From NCBI GenBank assembly GCA_021234155.1, contig JAJEKV010000005.1, positions 13,013,787-13,077,786 of the forward strand: DNA of 64,000 nucleotides. The letters run 5' to 3'. The DNA is from Isoetes taiwanensis. Lineage: Eukaryota; Streptophyta; Lycopodiopsida; Isoetales; Isoetaceae. This document shows positions 54,569 to 64,000 of this stretch, piece by piece. A model generated the notes under the pieces. The model saw nothing but the letters and a program-made list of their open reading frames with translations, did not search any database and was not told where the DNA came from. The position numbers were made by a program, and so were the translations under genes. Every line of letters begins with the position of its first letter. The stretch's first letter is position 1.

Positions 54569-56539
54569 CATGGTAATTCACAAAATGTGCAGCTCGATTC
54601 AAGAGGTTCTTGAACGGAGAATGCTGCCTCTGGTTCAGCTGAATACACAACAAGGTCGGGATGGGATGCATCTATGGCAGATGAAATGAAAGACTCAGGC
54701 AAGGACACAGCAGGCTCGTCCATGCCAGCAACTGGTTCCTGATCAATCTCCATGATTTCTGCAACTATACAACAAACAAAAGCATGAAAACAAAGAAACT
54801 GAATTGTACAACCAACACCCAAGCAAGTTCATCAGCCAACAGCCATGGTACGATCACCCTTGTGCACAGGGATATAATCTACTCCAGGCTCAAGTATCAC
54901 GACATCAGGGCTATCTGCACTATAAGAAGCATCACGTATATCCTTAAAATTATTGTCTTCCTCATCAACAGGAATAGCATCATCCCAATAACGTCTGGAC
55001 CCAGGCAATGACTAGGGCAGCAGCACTCTCCAGGCAGCCCGAACACGATGCTCATGGATATGAGCCGTGTTTGAAGGGATGATCTAGGAACTAGACAAGG
55101 TAAATTTTCCAGATCGAATCATTCTAGCCAAGGTATACAATAGACTAGCAGTCAACCTACGATTCCCATGGTAATTCATAAAATGTGCAACTCAATTCAA
55201 GAGGTTCTTATTGTCAAGCACAACAAGGTTCTTCGTATCACTAGCTCCCCATCTCAAATAGAGATCTTTTCCTTTCTCAATAGCAGCTTCACTCACATTA
55301 CGGAGATGACAAACATAATGGACTTTCCCAACATCCTTTATGCAGTACCCAACCATGCCTCCAAAACAATGAAGGCGACTGTTTTTAAGGGCTTTGCATA
55401 CCAAAATCACACCCGGAGCTTTGAAACCCAATTGAAATCCTTTTTTATAGCATCGCTCATGGCCCTGGGGCTCTTGAACCGAGCTCTAAAAACAGCCTGG
55501 CAGTGCAAGTGATCAACACTTGCATCACGCTCCATGGCTACAGCTCCAGCCAAACACCTTCGATTGCAAAAGCCAACAAGAGCATCATAAAAACTCGTGG
55601 GCACATCTTGCCCAGACAAACCCAAGGTGACACTGACATCTATGGCACTCCAATCCTGACCAAGAGAACAACCAGCAGCATGTACCCCAGTCCGAGGCTC
55701 TCCAGAAGAGGAGCCGATTTTCAAAGAACTCAAAGAAGGAGGCACAGACCAAGTAACACCCTTCCCATTCCTCGCTGCTCTCGTCAAAGACATCACAAAC
55801 AAAATCAAAGCAGCAAACCCGGCTTACCTGTGACAGAAATCTGCTGACACAAAACTGGAGATGGCCTTCCAAACAACCAAGACGACCCCTCTTTATTCTG
55901 TGGCCCAAAACAGAAACAATGACAGAGCCAAGACACATGCCCGGCGCCACCATCGCCATTTCCGCTATGCCCATCTCCAGACCACGTGAGAACTCCCAGT
56001 TTCGACCAACCCAAGCACAGATGCCAGCCCTAGATTCCTATATTTCGAATCCATAGTGCCACCATCATTTCCTACCGTATTTTCATATGAATACCCATAC
56101 TAACCTTAGGCTATAAAAATACCATTTGTAATTTCGGCCACATAATGGCACTCAAAATGTAACATGCAAAACTAGAAAAAGCAAATAGTATGGTAGGACT
56201 TATTTTAAAACCATGTGTTTTGCCCCGAGGCGTCCAGCCATGTTTCAGATAATATACGACACAACGATGGACTAATTGGCTCATATATGACTTGCATATA
56301 ACTAGCCTTCGTAACTGAAACTACTACAACCACTCTAACAATTTGAGGGTTATAGCAATATCTCTAATATAATTGTAGAAAAACACTGTACAAATTGCAT
56401 GGCTATTCGGTTGACAGACATACCAACTCTGCTTTCTATGAAAAGCTCTTCAACTTTTAGCCATCAAATTAATTACCAAACGAACATTGGAAATCTTAAC
56501 TTGGTTTTTATCTCATTCTGCTCTTGCAATCAAAGACAT

Positions 56540-57150
56540 CAGCTTAACTTGGCTCTGTCAGTGAGCTGACTTGAGATTAGCTTCTAGATAAAGATTAGTT
56601 TGGCCTAGCTTTTCAAACTTAGCAGGTATGTCACTCTGTAGATTTTTCTCCCCAGTATTAGCCGAAGAACTCTCCGGAATAAATAAATGGAAGAGGGTAT
56701 TTCTCCAGCAGACTATTCTCTTTGAGATTTCAAATGCTCCAAGCAACTAAGATTATACATTTCACATGAGATATTTCTTTCAAGAAAGTTCATGCTTAAA
56801 TTCAAAGATCTTAGCTTTTTCTGCTGGAATAGAACGATTATGGATGTCAAGGATTACCAAATTGGAAAAATGCTTACAGGGAATAGGTTCATTTAGGTCA
56901 TATCCTTGGCTGCATGAGCTGCATGCTTTTGCACTTTGCTAAGTACCTAATGGATGGTGCATGAGCTAATTTCTGAGCTAATTTCGTATGTCCAATGTCC
57001 AAAAGCACATAAAATGAAGGAATCTTTCCATCAAACTGTTGTTATTAGAGTCCCATTATAAAGAATATTGTGAACTTTACCTAATTCCTGAGGAATATTA
57101 CCATGCATATTGTTGTTCTCAAGATAGAGTTCAAATGTGTGAGATTGTAG
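56540..57150 (-). pseudogene. Leucine-rich-repeat receptor-type pseudogene fragment
   Basis: On the minus strand near 57,130-57,080 the frame reads ELYLENNNMHGNIPQELGKV, a textbook plant extracellular LRR unit (LxLxxNxxxGxIPxxLG). Around 56,640-56,580 a second unit reads NLQSDIPAKFEKLGQTNLYL. The intervening DNA has stops in all frames, so only scattered repeats survive. No kinase domain is seen. It is likely the remains of an LRR receptor-like kinase or protein. Confidence 0.6.
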
Positions 57151-57338
57151 CAGGTAAAGGGTCAATTGCACTAATTAGCTTGTTAGTGTGCAAGTTCATC
57201 TCAATGGTGTCACTTTTCTGCATTTATAAGTGCTGTAAAAGTATTTTCCCTAGAAATGCCACCAACTGGGCAGAAGAAGAAAGCCAACTAAACCTATCTG
57301 TTCTGCAAGAACAATAAATAGTACTTTAAATGGAAACT

Positions 57339-57680
57339 CTACTCCAGTCTTAGCAGACGACTCATGAAGAAACTCTGAAATAAATCTTCAGCTCCTTTTA
57401 GCAAACCATGCTGAATATAATCTGAAATTAGTGAGTTCGATGAGATCACATTGAGTTCGAGCAATTTCTGAGAAAAGATCATGTGATTGTGTAAGCTTCC
57501 CATGGTGCACGCATAGTATAACCATGAATGTCCATGACACCACATTGTGGCATTTCCTCAAAGAGCTGCATAGCCTGCTTGAGCTTTCCATGTCTTACAT
57601 AAGCTGATAACAGAATATCATAAGCTGCTTTGTAGAATATGGCTACAGCATATTCTACTTACATATACATGAGCCAGTTT
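57339..57680 (-). pseudogene. Pentatricopeptide-repeat protein fragment
   Basis: On the minus strand ILLSAYVRHGKLKQAMQLFE and EMPQ are followed in another frame by NVVSWTFMVILCVHHGKLTQ, SHDLFSEIARTQCDLIELTN and then a further degenerate repeat. The AMxLFxxMPxxNVVSWTxM pattern is typical of PLS-class PPR proteins, which act in organelle RNA editing and processing. At least one frameshift and stops are present, and only two to three repeats remain. Confidence 0.65.
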
Positions 57681-57689
57681 CTAAGGAGA

Positions 57690-59870
57690 GTGTTCTGCTC
57701 CAGGTTATCACTTCATCAAGGCTAACCATGACCTCCTTTGATCTGTCCCTTTCTTAAATTGTTCACTGTGGAAATAGCCACTTATTGATGTGCCTGCAAG
57801 GTGTCCTGCTAACACAAATGCCAACTGTAGAGGCAATTCCCTGATATTCAAAAGATATGCTTAAATGAAGTACTAATCCTCCTAATGCTCATTTTCTTTT
57901 CCAATCTTTTTGTAGCAAGGAACATACCTATTTCTCCACATACAGGGATTGGTTTTCCAGCTGAAGTTCCTGAGCTGCGCGCACACAATCATGTGCAAGT
58001 AACTAAAAATAACATCATGTCATTATATGAACATGCAGACATCTCAAGCATAGATATTATTTAGTTTGACCAGATTCTGAAATCTAGCCACATTCAACAA
58101 GGGACCTGTAAGAATTGATCAACCAATTTTTTTTTTTAATTGAACCATATACTTACCTAAGAAAAAATCTAAGGAATGAAGCAGAACAAAGACTGGTCTC
58201 CATATGCAATGCTTCTATATGATTGTATATGTCAGAATAGCTAATGATGAGCAAGCAGTTCTTAAAGGATTCCACATCTGTGCGTCCTTGCAAGCCATGG
58301 CTTGAAGATTTTGAATGTCCTTACTTTTCTCAGGTATGCTCCAAACACCGAGAAGAAAGAAGCAACTGCTCTCACATGAATAATTCTATAACAAAATTCC
58401 AATTTTAATGAAACTAAAAAGGTTTGGACTGCCTTCTCAACCGTTGTTCATCGGAATTGAATTCCTGAGAGAAGCACCTTCTTTCATCTCAAATCGGCAA
58501 GAATCCTGCTGCAATCACAAATGTCTGCACAAATCCATCAGAGACAATCTGCAAGATCAAATCGTAAAGATCATGCCATCTCCTGCCGAAAGTTAAGCAA
58601 AGAATTAGATACGAACCAGGTTCCATAATTAGAAAAGTTGGGGAAAGGGGCATAACAGGATGGCATATTCAGTTAGCTTCTGAAAATGTAATACCATTTC
58701 CAGGTTCACCAATGGAGGAACATAAAAAATGATCCTTGGACGCCTCTCCACATACTTGTAGATTATGCCAAGATTCTACAATTCAAGTGCAAAAAAGCAC
58801 ATTGGAAATAGTGCACCAGGTAAAAATGTCAAGAGCATAGCACATTGCAAGTTATTCTGCAAAAAAGGCTACTCTAATACAAACATTTTCTACAGTATTT
58901 GTGAGGAAAAATAAAACCTTATTTACTGGAAACACCCACAATTTTGCCTCCATAAAGAGCATCTGCTATTTGATGCAAGGTGATGTATGGAGTTTCAGGT
59001 AAATAATTCATCTATGGCTGTTCTTACGAAAATTGCACATAGATATGCAACTAAATTCCTTTTCTGAATGGTCTTCTTGACTTTGCTTCCTGTTGCATTG
59101 CAGCATCATGTGTCGAGTACACATAAATTAAAGCAAGAGTATATCTCCAAATCCAAGCCTGATTCAATCGTCCAAATTCTAACAGTTTTATGCCCCATCT
59201 AACCAGCTCAGGCCACAGAATAATACATGGACTTAATTGCCCTCTTACTTACATGTTTTTCTTAAGCACTCTTATTTCATATGCTACACGAAGTGCAGCC
59301 AATCATCTCGGGACATCAATCCTAACCTAGAAACAATTTCCATACTAGAGAGCTATAGCTTCAAAATGAGCATTTACTTCAAGGCCTGATGCACCTAACA
59401 CCAAACGAAAGAAAATATCCTTTCTTCGTGTGTTGGCAGTTAGGCTCTTACTCATCCAGGTATATCTTGCACTGCTCATCATTGTCGCATGGTTATTTTG
59501 CACATGTCATGTGAGGAAGGATACCTTGCACAGAGAAGTACCAGATCACAAAATAGAAAAAAAAAGGTTTTTCAAAAGAAACGTACTTGATGCCGACCTG
59601 CTAAGAATAGTCCTGCCGCTGCCGTGGTTCATTGCAAGATGTGATTTGTGTTTATGATGATACTCAATCAGTGGCGTAGAAGGAATCCGGTCAGACAAAG
59701 GGCAGAAAATGTATATCCCACAGGCGATAGTCAAAATAATTTAAAGCATATATAATAAACGTCAAAGTAAAATCAAGCACGACTATACTTGAACAGGATC
59801 TGTTCTATAGTTCGTACTAGGAACTATGCTGAAAATGCATAGACAAATCCCATAACCCGGACGATGAAGT
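57690..59870. other. No supported gene
   Basis: Short frames on both strands (for example plus 58,408-58,596 and plus 59,430-59,657, the latter with a hydrophobic N-terminus) have no recognisable motifs. The stretch is AT-rich. Confidence 0.4.
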
Positions 59871-59880
59871 GGAGCCTGCT

Positions 59881-60269
59881 GGCTTGAGCGCGATTGCCGG
59901 TTCTGCTCTTCTTGTGAAGTGTAGACCATAGATGACCGTCACAGTGGTACATTCCTCCACTGCTGAAGGTCAGCAGGCAGTCTGACGGGTTCCCTTTTTT
60001 TTTCCTCCTCTAATCCGCATACATTTTATTACCCGAGAAGTGAATATATGATCAAAATCATGGGCGCTCAAACATACACAACAAAGGCCAGAGCCTAAAT
60101 GCCAAAAATGTGTGTTTCACCAAGCATAATGCCAACCACTATGGGCGTGAATTCATAAAAGAGGCACACAGGGATTGAATCCGCTTCGCTTCAGCATGAT
60201 TTTCAATTCTGCTCCTCCTTGCAAAATGTAGGCCATAGATGACCGTCATAGTGGTATATTCCTCCACAT
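59881..60269. repeat. Direct repeat pair, about 89 bp each
   Basis: 59,881-59,969 and 60,181-60,269 share TTCTGCTC, CATAGATGACCGTCA and GTGGTA-ATTCCTCCAC. The spacing is 300 bp. They lie just internal to the putative primer-binding site at 60,434 and may be the remains of one retroelement. Confidence 0.8.
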
Positions 60270-60433
60270 GTTCTGGCAGATATCACCATACTGCCTTTAA
60301 ATTCTAATGAGTTCACTAAATTACCCACATATTCCAATGGATTCGGAACTTGGATTAGGTACAGATTCCAGTTCCTCTCATCTAAAACTGAGATTAAATA
60401 CCACTACTCACAAGCTCCAATGAAAGAAGCTTG

Positions 60434-60448
60434 GCTCTGATACTAATT
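60434..60448 (-). other. tRNA-Met primer-binding site and LTR boundary
   Basis: On the minus strand the sequence reads GGTTCACAACA-ATTAGTATCAGAGCC. The LTR would end in CA at about 60,448, followed after a short spacer by AGTATCAGAGC, which matches the plant initiator tRNA-Met primer-binding site (one mismatch). The 5' LTR would extend right from 60,448. Its outer limit is not clear. Confidence 0.5.
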
Positions 60449-60880
60449 GTTGTGAACCATCTCTTTTCCTGCAAACTCAACAAAGTAAAGAATACAAACA
60501 ATTTCAAGAGCTTTCTTATAGCTAATCCTTGGCTCAAAACAGATTCTTCCGGCACAAATTCACCACCCAATTGGACTCAGATTTGTGAATACTGCAAACA
60601 AGGTCTCTAGTGTTTCCCAAATTTGAGAGTCTGTTAACCCATCTGGATAACCTCTCTGGAATAAATTTAGGAGTCCTGGTCTTTGAATTGACTAATGAAT
60701 TATAGATACTACTCAAACTTTTTGAAAAAGGAACGAGTTTTAGCTGAATTAGGATCATCTACGACTTTAAATCTACAATTGCATCTGTGTTCCTCCTCCG
60801 AGCTTATGCCATAACAGCAGCAGCCATAGATAGTGTCATATAGCAGTGTCATCCCTGGCTAGAGATCAATGGGGCAGTCA
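60449..60880 (-). mobile_element. Probable LTR of a decayed retrotransposon
   Basis: Starting TGTTGTGAACC next to the primer-binding site, this stretch is non-coding apart from a meaningless 74-codon minus frame. The second LTR was not found in the window, so length and family are uncertain. Confidence 0.35.
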
Positions 60881-61189
60881 TAAGGACAATGCTCTAGAAG
60901 CTTCCTGGCTTTGACCTTGTCAAAGACATTTGCAAAATTCTTGTACTTATCAAAAAGGACAAAGGACAGGGGCGGATGTCACTGAAATAGAGCTTGTCGA
61001 TGTCTTATTTCTAGCTCCTTTGGGAACGATGGACGTGAGTTTGAAAATTGGATGGCGAGAGCAGTTTGACTCTCGTTCTAACTATTGTAAAATCTTTATA
61101 GAAGAACAACTATCACAATTTGAATTTGTATCTCAAATTGAACCTTTTTTTCTGAAGTAAATAAATTAATATAAAGTGACGATAAGTTA

Positions 61190-61571
61190 TTTATTTATTT
61201 GAGAGCCTCAAATTCTACCTCCAGAATTATATAAGTTCTTTAGGCAATTCAATGATCTCTTCAAGGATGAAGAAACTCTAGACCTTCCTCCTCATCATCC
61301 AGAATATCATGCATTTGCAAGCTAATGCAAAGCCTCCAAATAGAGCACCTTATAGAGTCGGCCATTTTGGAACTTGACAAGCAGATAACTGAGATGTTAG
61401 CTTGTCAATTGATACGTCTTAGTTGTTCTCCTTTGGTGCACCAATCATTTTGATTAAGAAGAGGAACAAAGGGTATTGAATGTGTGTAGACTACTGAGCA
61501 CTTAAAAAATTGGCCATAAAGGATAAGTTTCCAGTACTAAGAGCTGATGATTTCGTTGATGAGTTACGCCT
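61190..61571 (+). mobile_element. Ty3/gypsy retrotransposon pol fragment
   Basis: Plus-strand pieces reconstruct the start of a Ty3/gypsy reverse transcriptase. FNDLFKDEETLDLPPHHPEY (about 61,240-61,300) is the linker typical just upstream. It is followed by KPPNRAPYRV, a Q-Q-I-M-like connector, SPLVHQSF/FGAPI-type residues and, after shifts, MCVDY-like, LAIKDKFPV and DDFVDEL (to 61,571). The [27 protein letters not shown] consensus of the family is clearly recognisable, but stops and frame changes disrupt it. The fragment is cut by the DUF7869-like copy 3 at its 3' end, so that copy inserted into or replaced the rest of pol. Confidence 0.7.
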
Positions 61572-62100
61572 AGCATATGGAGTGGTATGCCATGCCGCTT
61601 ACATACAATACCTTGAAAAATATCTCATGATTGCTAGCATCGTGGTGAATATAGCCATCCAGTGAGACATGTACTTGTGAAATTGCCATTTCAGCCCCAC
61701 TAGGTCCTTGATTGCACTTTGGACTAAGTGTCTTGGTACACCTTTGTGCATCAAAAGCTTTCTGTCCCCATTCACCTTCCACATGTATATTCCCTTATGC
61801 CAAGGCCATTTATTGTGGATGGGTCTCGCCTTGTCCGGAAGCTTTCCATTCCCATTAACCTTCCATACAAACTTGAAAATTAGAGGATCCTTATGACCCA
61901 TCAATCTCTCATTGCCATCTAAGATGTAGCCTTCAAAACGCACTACACATTGTAGAATACTGGAGTTCAAACTGCACTTGTTATAGAGATCTAGCAGCTC
62001 CGGCATAGTAAACACTTCTGATTCAACAAAGAAGAGAAGTTGCCAAACAAAGCATCGATATCATCATGTGTATCTAAGCCATCATATTCCATACTTAGAT
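61572..62100 (-). pseudogene. DUF7869-like fragment, copy 3
   Basis: On the minus strand near 62,090-62,040 the frame reads THDDIDALFGN, the family signature. The 138-codon frame 62,015-61,599 continues with MPELLDLYNKCSLNSSILQ and FEGYILDGNERLMGHKDPLI, then KFVWKVNGNGKLPDKARPIH. This aligns with the MPELMDVF...SFVEGYLLEG part of copy 1. The N-terminal and extreme C-terminal parts are missing. A close relative lies 2 kb away at 63,640-64,000. Confidence 0.65.
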
Positions 62101-62109
62101 CTCGTCAAG

Positions 62110-63630
62110 TACTTGTATATAGACCAGGTAGAACAACTATGAGAAGATGTACCCTGGTCTGTAGCATTATTCAATTGCAAAAGTAGGCTCCTTGAAAGTC
62201 TCTTTGATGTCAATCCCATGGTTGACGGATTGGGCCTCGATAATTCTTCATCGCTGCATTGTCTATTTCAGAAGGTGGTCAATATGGACGATGCTCATCT
62301 CCCTAACATAGCTTATATTGTGGCAATGGGGCCTTCGCGCTGCAAGGCCTCAAGGCCTGCTGGAGGGAAAAGAGAGCTCAGTGGCTGGCCTCAAGGCCTA
62401 CTGGAGGGAAAAGAGAGCTCAGTGGCTGGCTAGATGGAATATGCAGGAGCACAGGTGCATACAGGTGCAAACAAAGGCAGATTGCCATTGAGGCAATACC
62501 TTGATGCTTCCTTCCTTAACAACCTCTGGGATGCCAGCACCCTTGAATAGGTCAAGATAGCACACTATCAGCGCCATATAAACCCCACATTAGAATGGAG
62601 TCCGCAATGCTATCTGCATACCCTTTTGCCTATGAAAAGGCACAGACTCATTGCCTCGATTTGCACAGGTGCACACCCTTTTCGAATTAAGATGGGCGGA
62701 TAGATTGGAAAGATACCCCAGAACATGCTATGTCAATGCTGCCAAATGCGAGCCATTGAGGGTGAATGCCATACCCTTCAACGTTGTCCAACATATGTTC
62801 AAATCCGGACATGCTATACTGAGTTGATCAGGCTGGCCAGCCACTATATGTGATATTGAGCACGGCCTATGTACAGATGTCGAGATCATATCTTCAGGAT
62901 GTCATGGATATGCAGGAATAGCTATGTCCTCGAACACATACTTGACATGTGTATATATATATATTTCACGATGATGTATATTTGTACAGTTTGATAGCAT
63001 TCTTATTACTGTCACGATTTTTCCCTCGAAAACACTTTGGGGCAGGGGTTTTTTAACCCGAACAGTAATAGGTCTGCTGCGCTCCTTCATTGGATCCTAT
63101 AGGCCGATTGGTCCCCGTGGACGATCAAAATCATTCTATTCTATTCTATTCCTTTGGTTGTGATGAATGTCTAGCAAGTCCATGTAACTCACACCTTTTA
63201 GGTTTTCACCTCTACACCTTCCTCCAACAGTTCACGTAGTTGGCTGGAAATGTTTGATGCTTCACAAGGAATGGGTTTCCACCAAGACTTTGATCTCCTC
63301 GACGTGTTTTTTGGTTTCATCAAGTTGGATGTTCTGCTACACCAAGCCATATTGGACACAAAATATCTTCTGGACAAATCAAGAAAAATATAGTTTTCTT
63401 GGTATCATTATAAGGTTCACAATCTAGAATGGGACCATCTTTTCAAGTCCAGCATATTGCATCTCGAAGAAGGCTAGTGGAGGTGTCACAAGGGACTAAA
63501 TCTAGTGGAGGTGATGTTTGTTATCTGGCCGAGGCCAAAACTCTTTAAGCAAATCTGCTCCACAGTCCCAAGTGGTTGATGCAAGACATTTAATAATCAA
63601 TAGTTTTAATAGATTGTGTAGCATATGCAA
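62110..63630. other. No supported gene
   Basis: It contains the 41-bp duplication at 62,349-62,430 and short (TA)n (62,952-62,965) and (CTATT)n (63,135-63,150) runs. Otherwise only short frames are seen. Confidence 0.4.
62349..62430. repeat. Tandem duplication, 41-bp unit x2
   Basis: CTCAAGGCCTGCTGGAGGGA plus AAAGAGAGCTCAGTGGCTGG occurs at 62,349 and again at 62,390 with one difference. Confidence 0.95.
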
Positions 63631-63639
63631 TTGTCTCCT

Positions 63640-64000
63640 GATTGCTAGCATCATGGTGGATATAGCCCATCCACTGAGATATGTACATGTGAATGTAACA
63701 TTTCAGCCCCACTAGGTCCTTGATTGCACTCTTTGGACTAAGCATTTTGCATCAAAATTAACCATGTGATTTCCCATTAACTTTCCGCATGTATATTCCC
63801 TTGTCCGAAAGCCATTAAGTGTGGCTAGGTCTCGCCTTGTCCAGAAGCTTTCCGTCCCCATTAACATTACATAACAAACTTGAAAATCAGGACCCATCAA
63901 TCTTTAGTTGCCATCTATGTAGCCTTCAAAACACACTACTTAGTGTAGGGCATTGGGGCCCAGATTGCATTTGTTTTAAAGATAGAGCAGCTCTGGCATT
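63640..64000 (-). pseudogene. DUF7869-like fragment, copy 4, running off the right edge
   Basis: On the minus strand from the window edge the frame reads MPELLYL, NKCNLGPNALH, FEGYIDGN and RLMGPDFQVCYVM. It is a close nucleotide relative of copy 3, with the shared words TGATTGCTAGCATC, GTCCTTGATTGCACT, AAGCTTTC and GAGACATGTAC or variants. Stops and small deletions interrupt it. The signature GHTHDDID block would lie beyond the window. Confidence 0.6.

Larger units (their letters stand above)
52907..54572 (+). mobile_element. 1.66-kb nonautonomous TIR element (element 2), CATG duplication
   Basis: The element proper is 52,911-54,568. The left end reads AACCATCATTCAATTATTTT then AAGAATATGTCTTAATTTTG. 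The right end (minus strand) reads AACCATCATTCAATTATTTT then GGGATTATGTCTATTCCAAA and ATCGCGCC. CATG flanks both sides (52,907-52,910 and 54,569-54,572). The uninterrupted duplicate at 55,161-55,180 reads GATTCCCATGGTAATTCA with a single CATG, so the insertion and its 4-bp target duplication are read directly from the window. Its ends match the two distinct ends of the 12.6-kb element in opposite orientation. It has no transposase. Inside are GGCGCC-containing tandem repeats (53.1-53.2 kb), two small duplications and a PP2C-like exon fragment. Confidence 0.9.
52275..55211 (-). repeat. Tandem duplication of the Replitron C-terminal region (about 600-bp unit)
   Basis: Unit 1 (52,275-52,910 continued at 54,573-54,612) and unit 2 (54,613-55,211) share long exact words. 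Examples are CCTCTGGTTCAGCTGAATAC, AAGCAAGTTCATCAGCCAAC, GTACGATCACCCTTGTGCAC and GCAGTCAACCTACGATTCCC. The units are head to tail. Unit 2 is uninterrupted and shows what unit 1 looked like before element 2 inserted. Unit 1 alone has an extra stretch near 52,660-52,750. Confidence 0.88.
52014..56014 (-). pseudogene. Replitron-like HUH endonuclease gene, broken, with tandem C-terminal duplication
   Basis: Replitrons are eukaryotic transposons encoding an HUH endonuclease distantly like rolling-circle Rep proteins. On the minus strand a short N-terminal part (55.84-56.0 kb) ends at CAG/GTAAGC. The core frame from ATG 55,808 reads GVTWSVPPSLSSL, IDVSVTLGLSGQDVPTSFYD and ERDASVDHLHCQAVFRARF. H-L-H at residues 100 and 102 (about 55,503-55,511) is the metal-binding HUH pair. 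After a frameshift near 55,420 come ILVCKALKNSRLHCFGG and MVGYCIKDVGKVHY, where Tyr at about 55,346 is the expected nucleophile and Lys follows three residues later. Then VVLDNKNLL, HGNRRLTASLLYTLARMIRS, an acidic DSPDVVILEP...DYIPVHKG segment and MDEPAVSLPESF. The C-terminal block REIYMSIDSAISVVEWEHLG ends at a TAG near 52,014. The stretch 54,613-55,211 is duplicated as 52,275-52,910 plus 54,573-54,612, and that copy is split by element 2. Stops and shifts make it inactive. Confidence 0.7.

Noticed and set aside
55503..55847. 114-codon plus-strand frame opposite the HUH domain
   Set aside because: It is a shadow of the minus-strand Replitron-like frame, which has clear HUH and Tyr motifs.

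Overview
The window looks like nuclear DNA of a land plant with a large, repeat-rich genome. Supporting signs are spliced plant-type genes, a FRIGIDA-like pseudogene, PPR and LRR remnants, plant initiator-tRNA-Met primer-binding sites, a Ty3/gypsy pol fragment and a DUF8039-type exon. A Replitron-like HUH element and several DUF7869-like genes make me favour a non-seed plant (fern, lycophyte or bryophyte), but that is inference. Only one gene looks intact: a two-exon, 96-residue, single-pass membrane protein at 48.1-48.5 kb. Almost everything else is transposon debris, tandem repeats or broken host genes. 

Layout. 0-5 kb: an edge ORF and a DUF7869-like pseudogene (minus). 6.9-7.5 kb: a possible FRIGIDA-like leader fragment, partly repeated at 37.2-37.4 kb. 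11-15 kb: a broken, intron-containing gene with a Ulp1/C48 protease domain (plus). 16.9-20.0 kb: a broken transposase-like gene (minus) convergent with it. 20.3-32.9 kb: a 12.6-kb TIR element holding an unrecognised minus-strand gene, a DUF8039 exon, many A/T-flanked GCGCC palindromes, low-complexity repeats and a second DUF7869-like gene. 35-37 kb: a FRIGIDA-like pseudogene. 38.4-40.6 kb: a satellite with a CTCGACTCGCGAGTCGAG palindrome, then other tandem repeats. 41-44 kb: decayed coding DNA behind a tRNA-Met-type primer-binding site. 44.7-50.7 kb: copies of a dispersed repeat flanking the intact gene and a Tourist-like MITE. 51-56 kb: tRNA-like SINE traces and a decayed Replitron-like HUH gene with a tandemly duplicated C-terminal part. 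One duplicate is interrupted by a 1.66-kb element that has the same TIRs as the 12.6-kb element. 56.5-57.7 kb: LRR and PPR pseudogene pieces. 60-64 kb: LTR-retrotransposon traces and two more DUF7869-like fragments. 

The main result is the TIR family. Elements 20,338-32,895 and 52,911-54,568 share about 32-bp ends starting AACCATCATTC, have distinct left-type and right-type subterminal sequences, and sit between 4-bp direct repeats (ATTG and CATG). For the smaller one, the pre-insertion (empty) site is present in the neighbouring duplicate at 55,161-55,180. Both elements are rich in GGCGCC-type motifs, and the motif AAAATCGCGCC just inside one terminus matches the arms of many internal palindromes. 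The smaller element also seems to carry a PP2C phosphatase exon fragment. I could not assign the family to a named superfamily from sequence alone.
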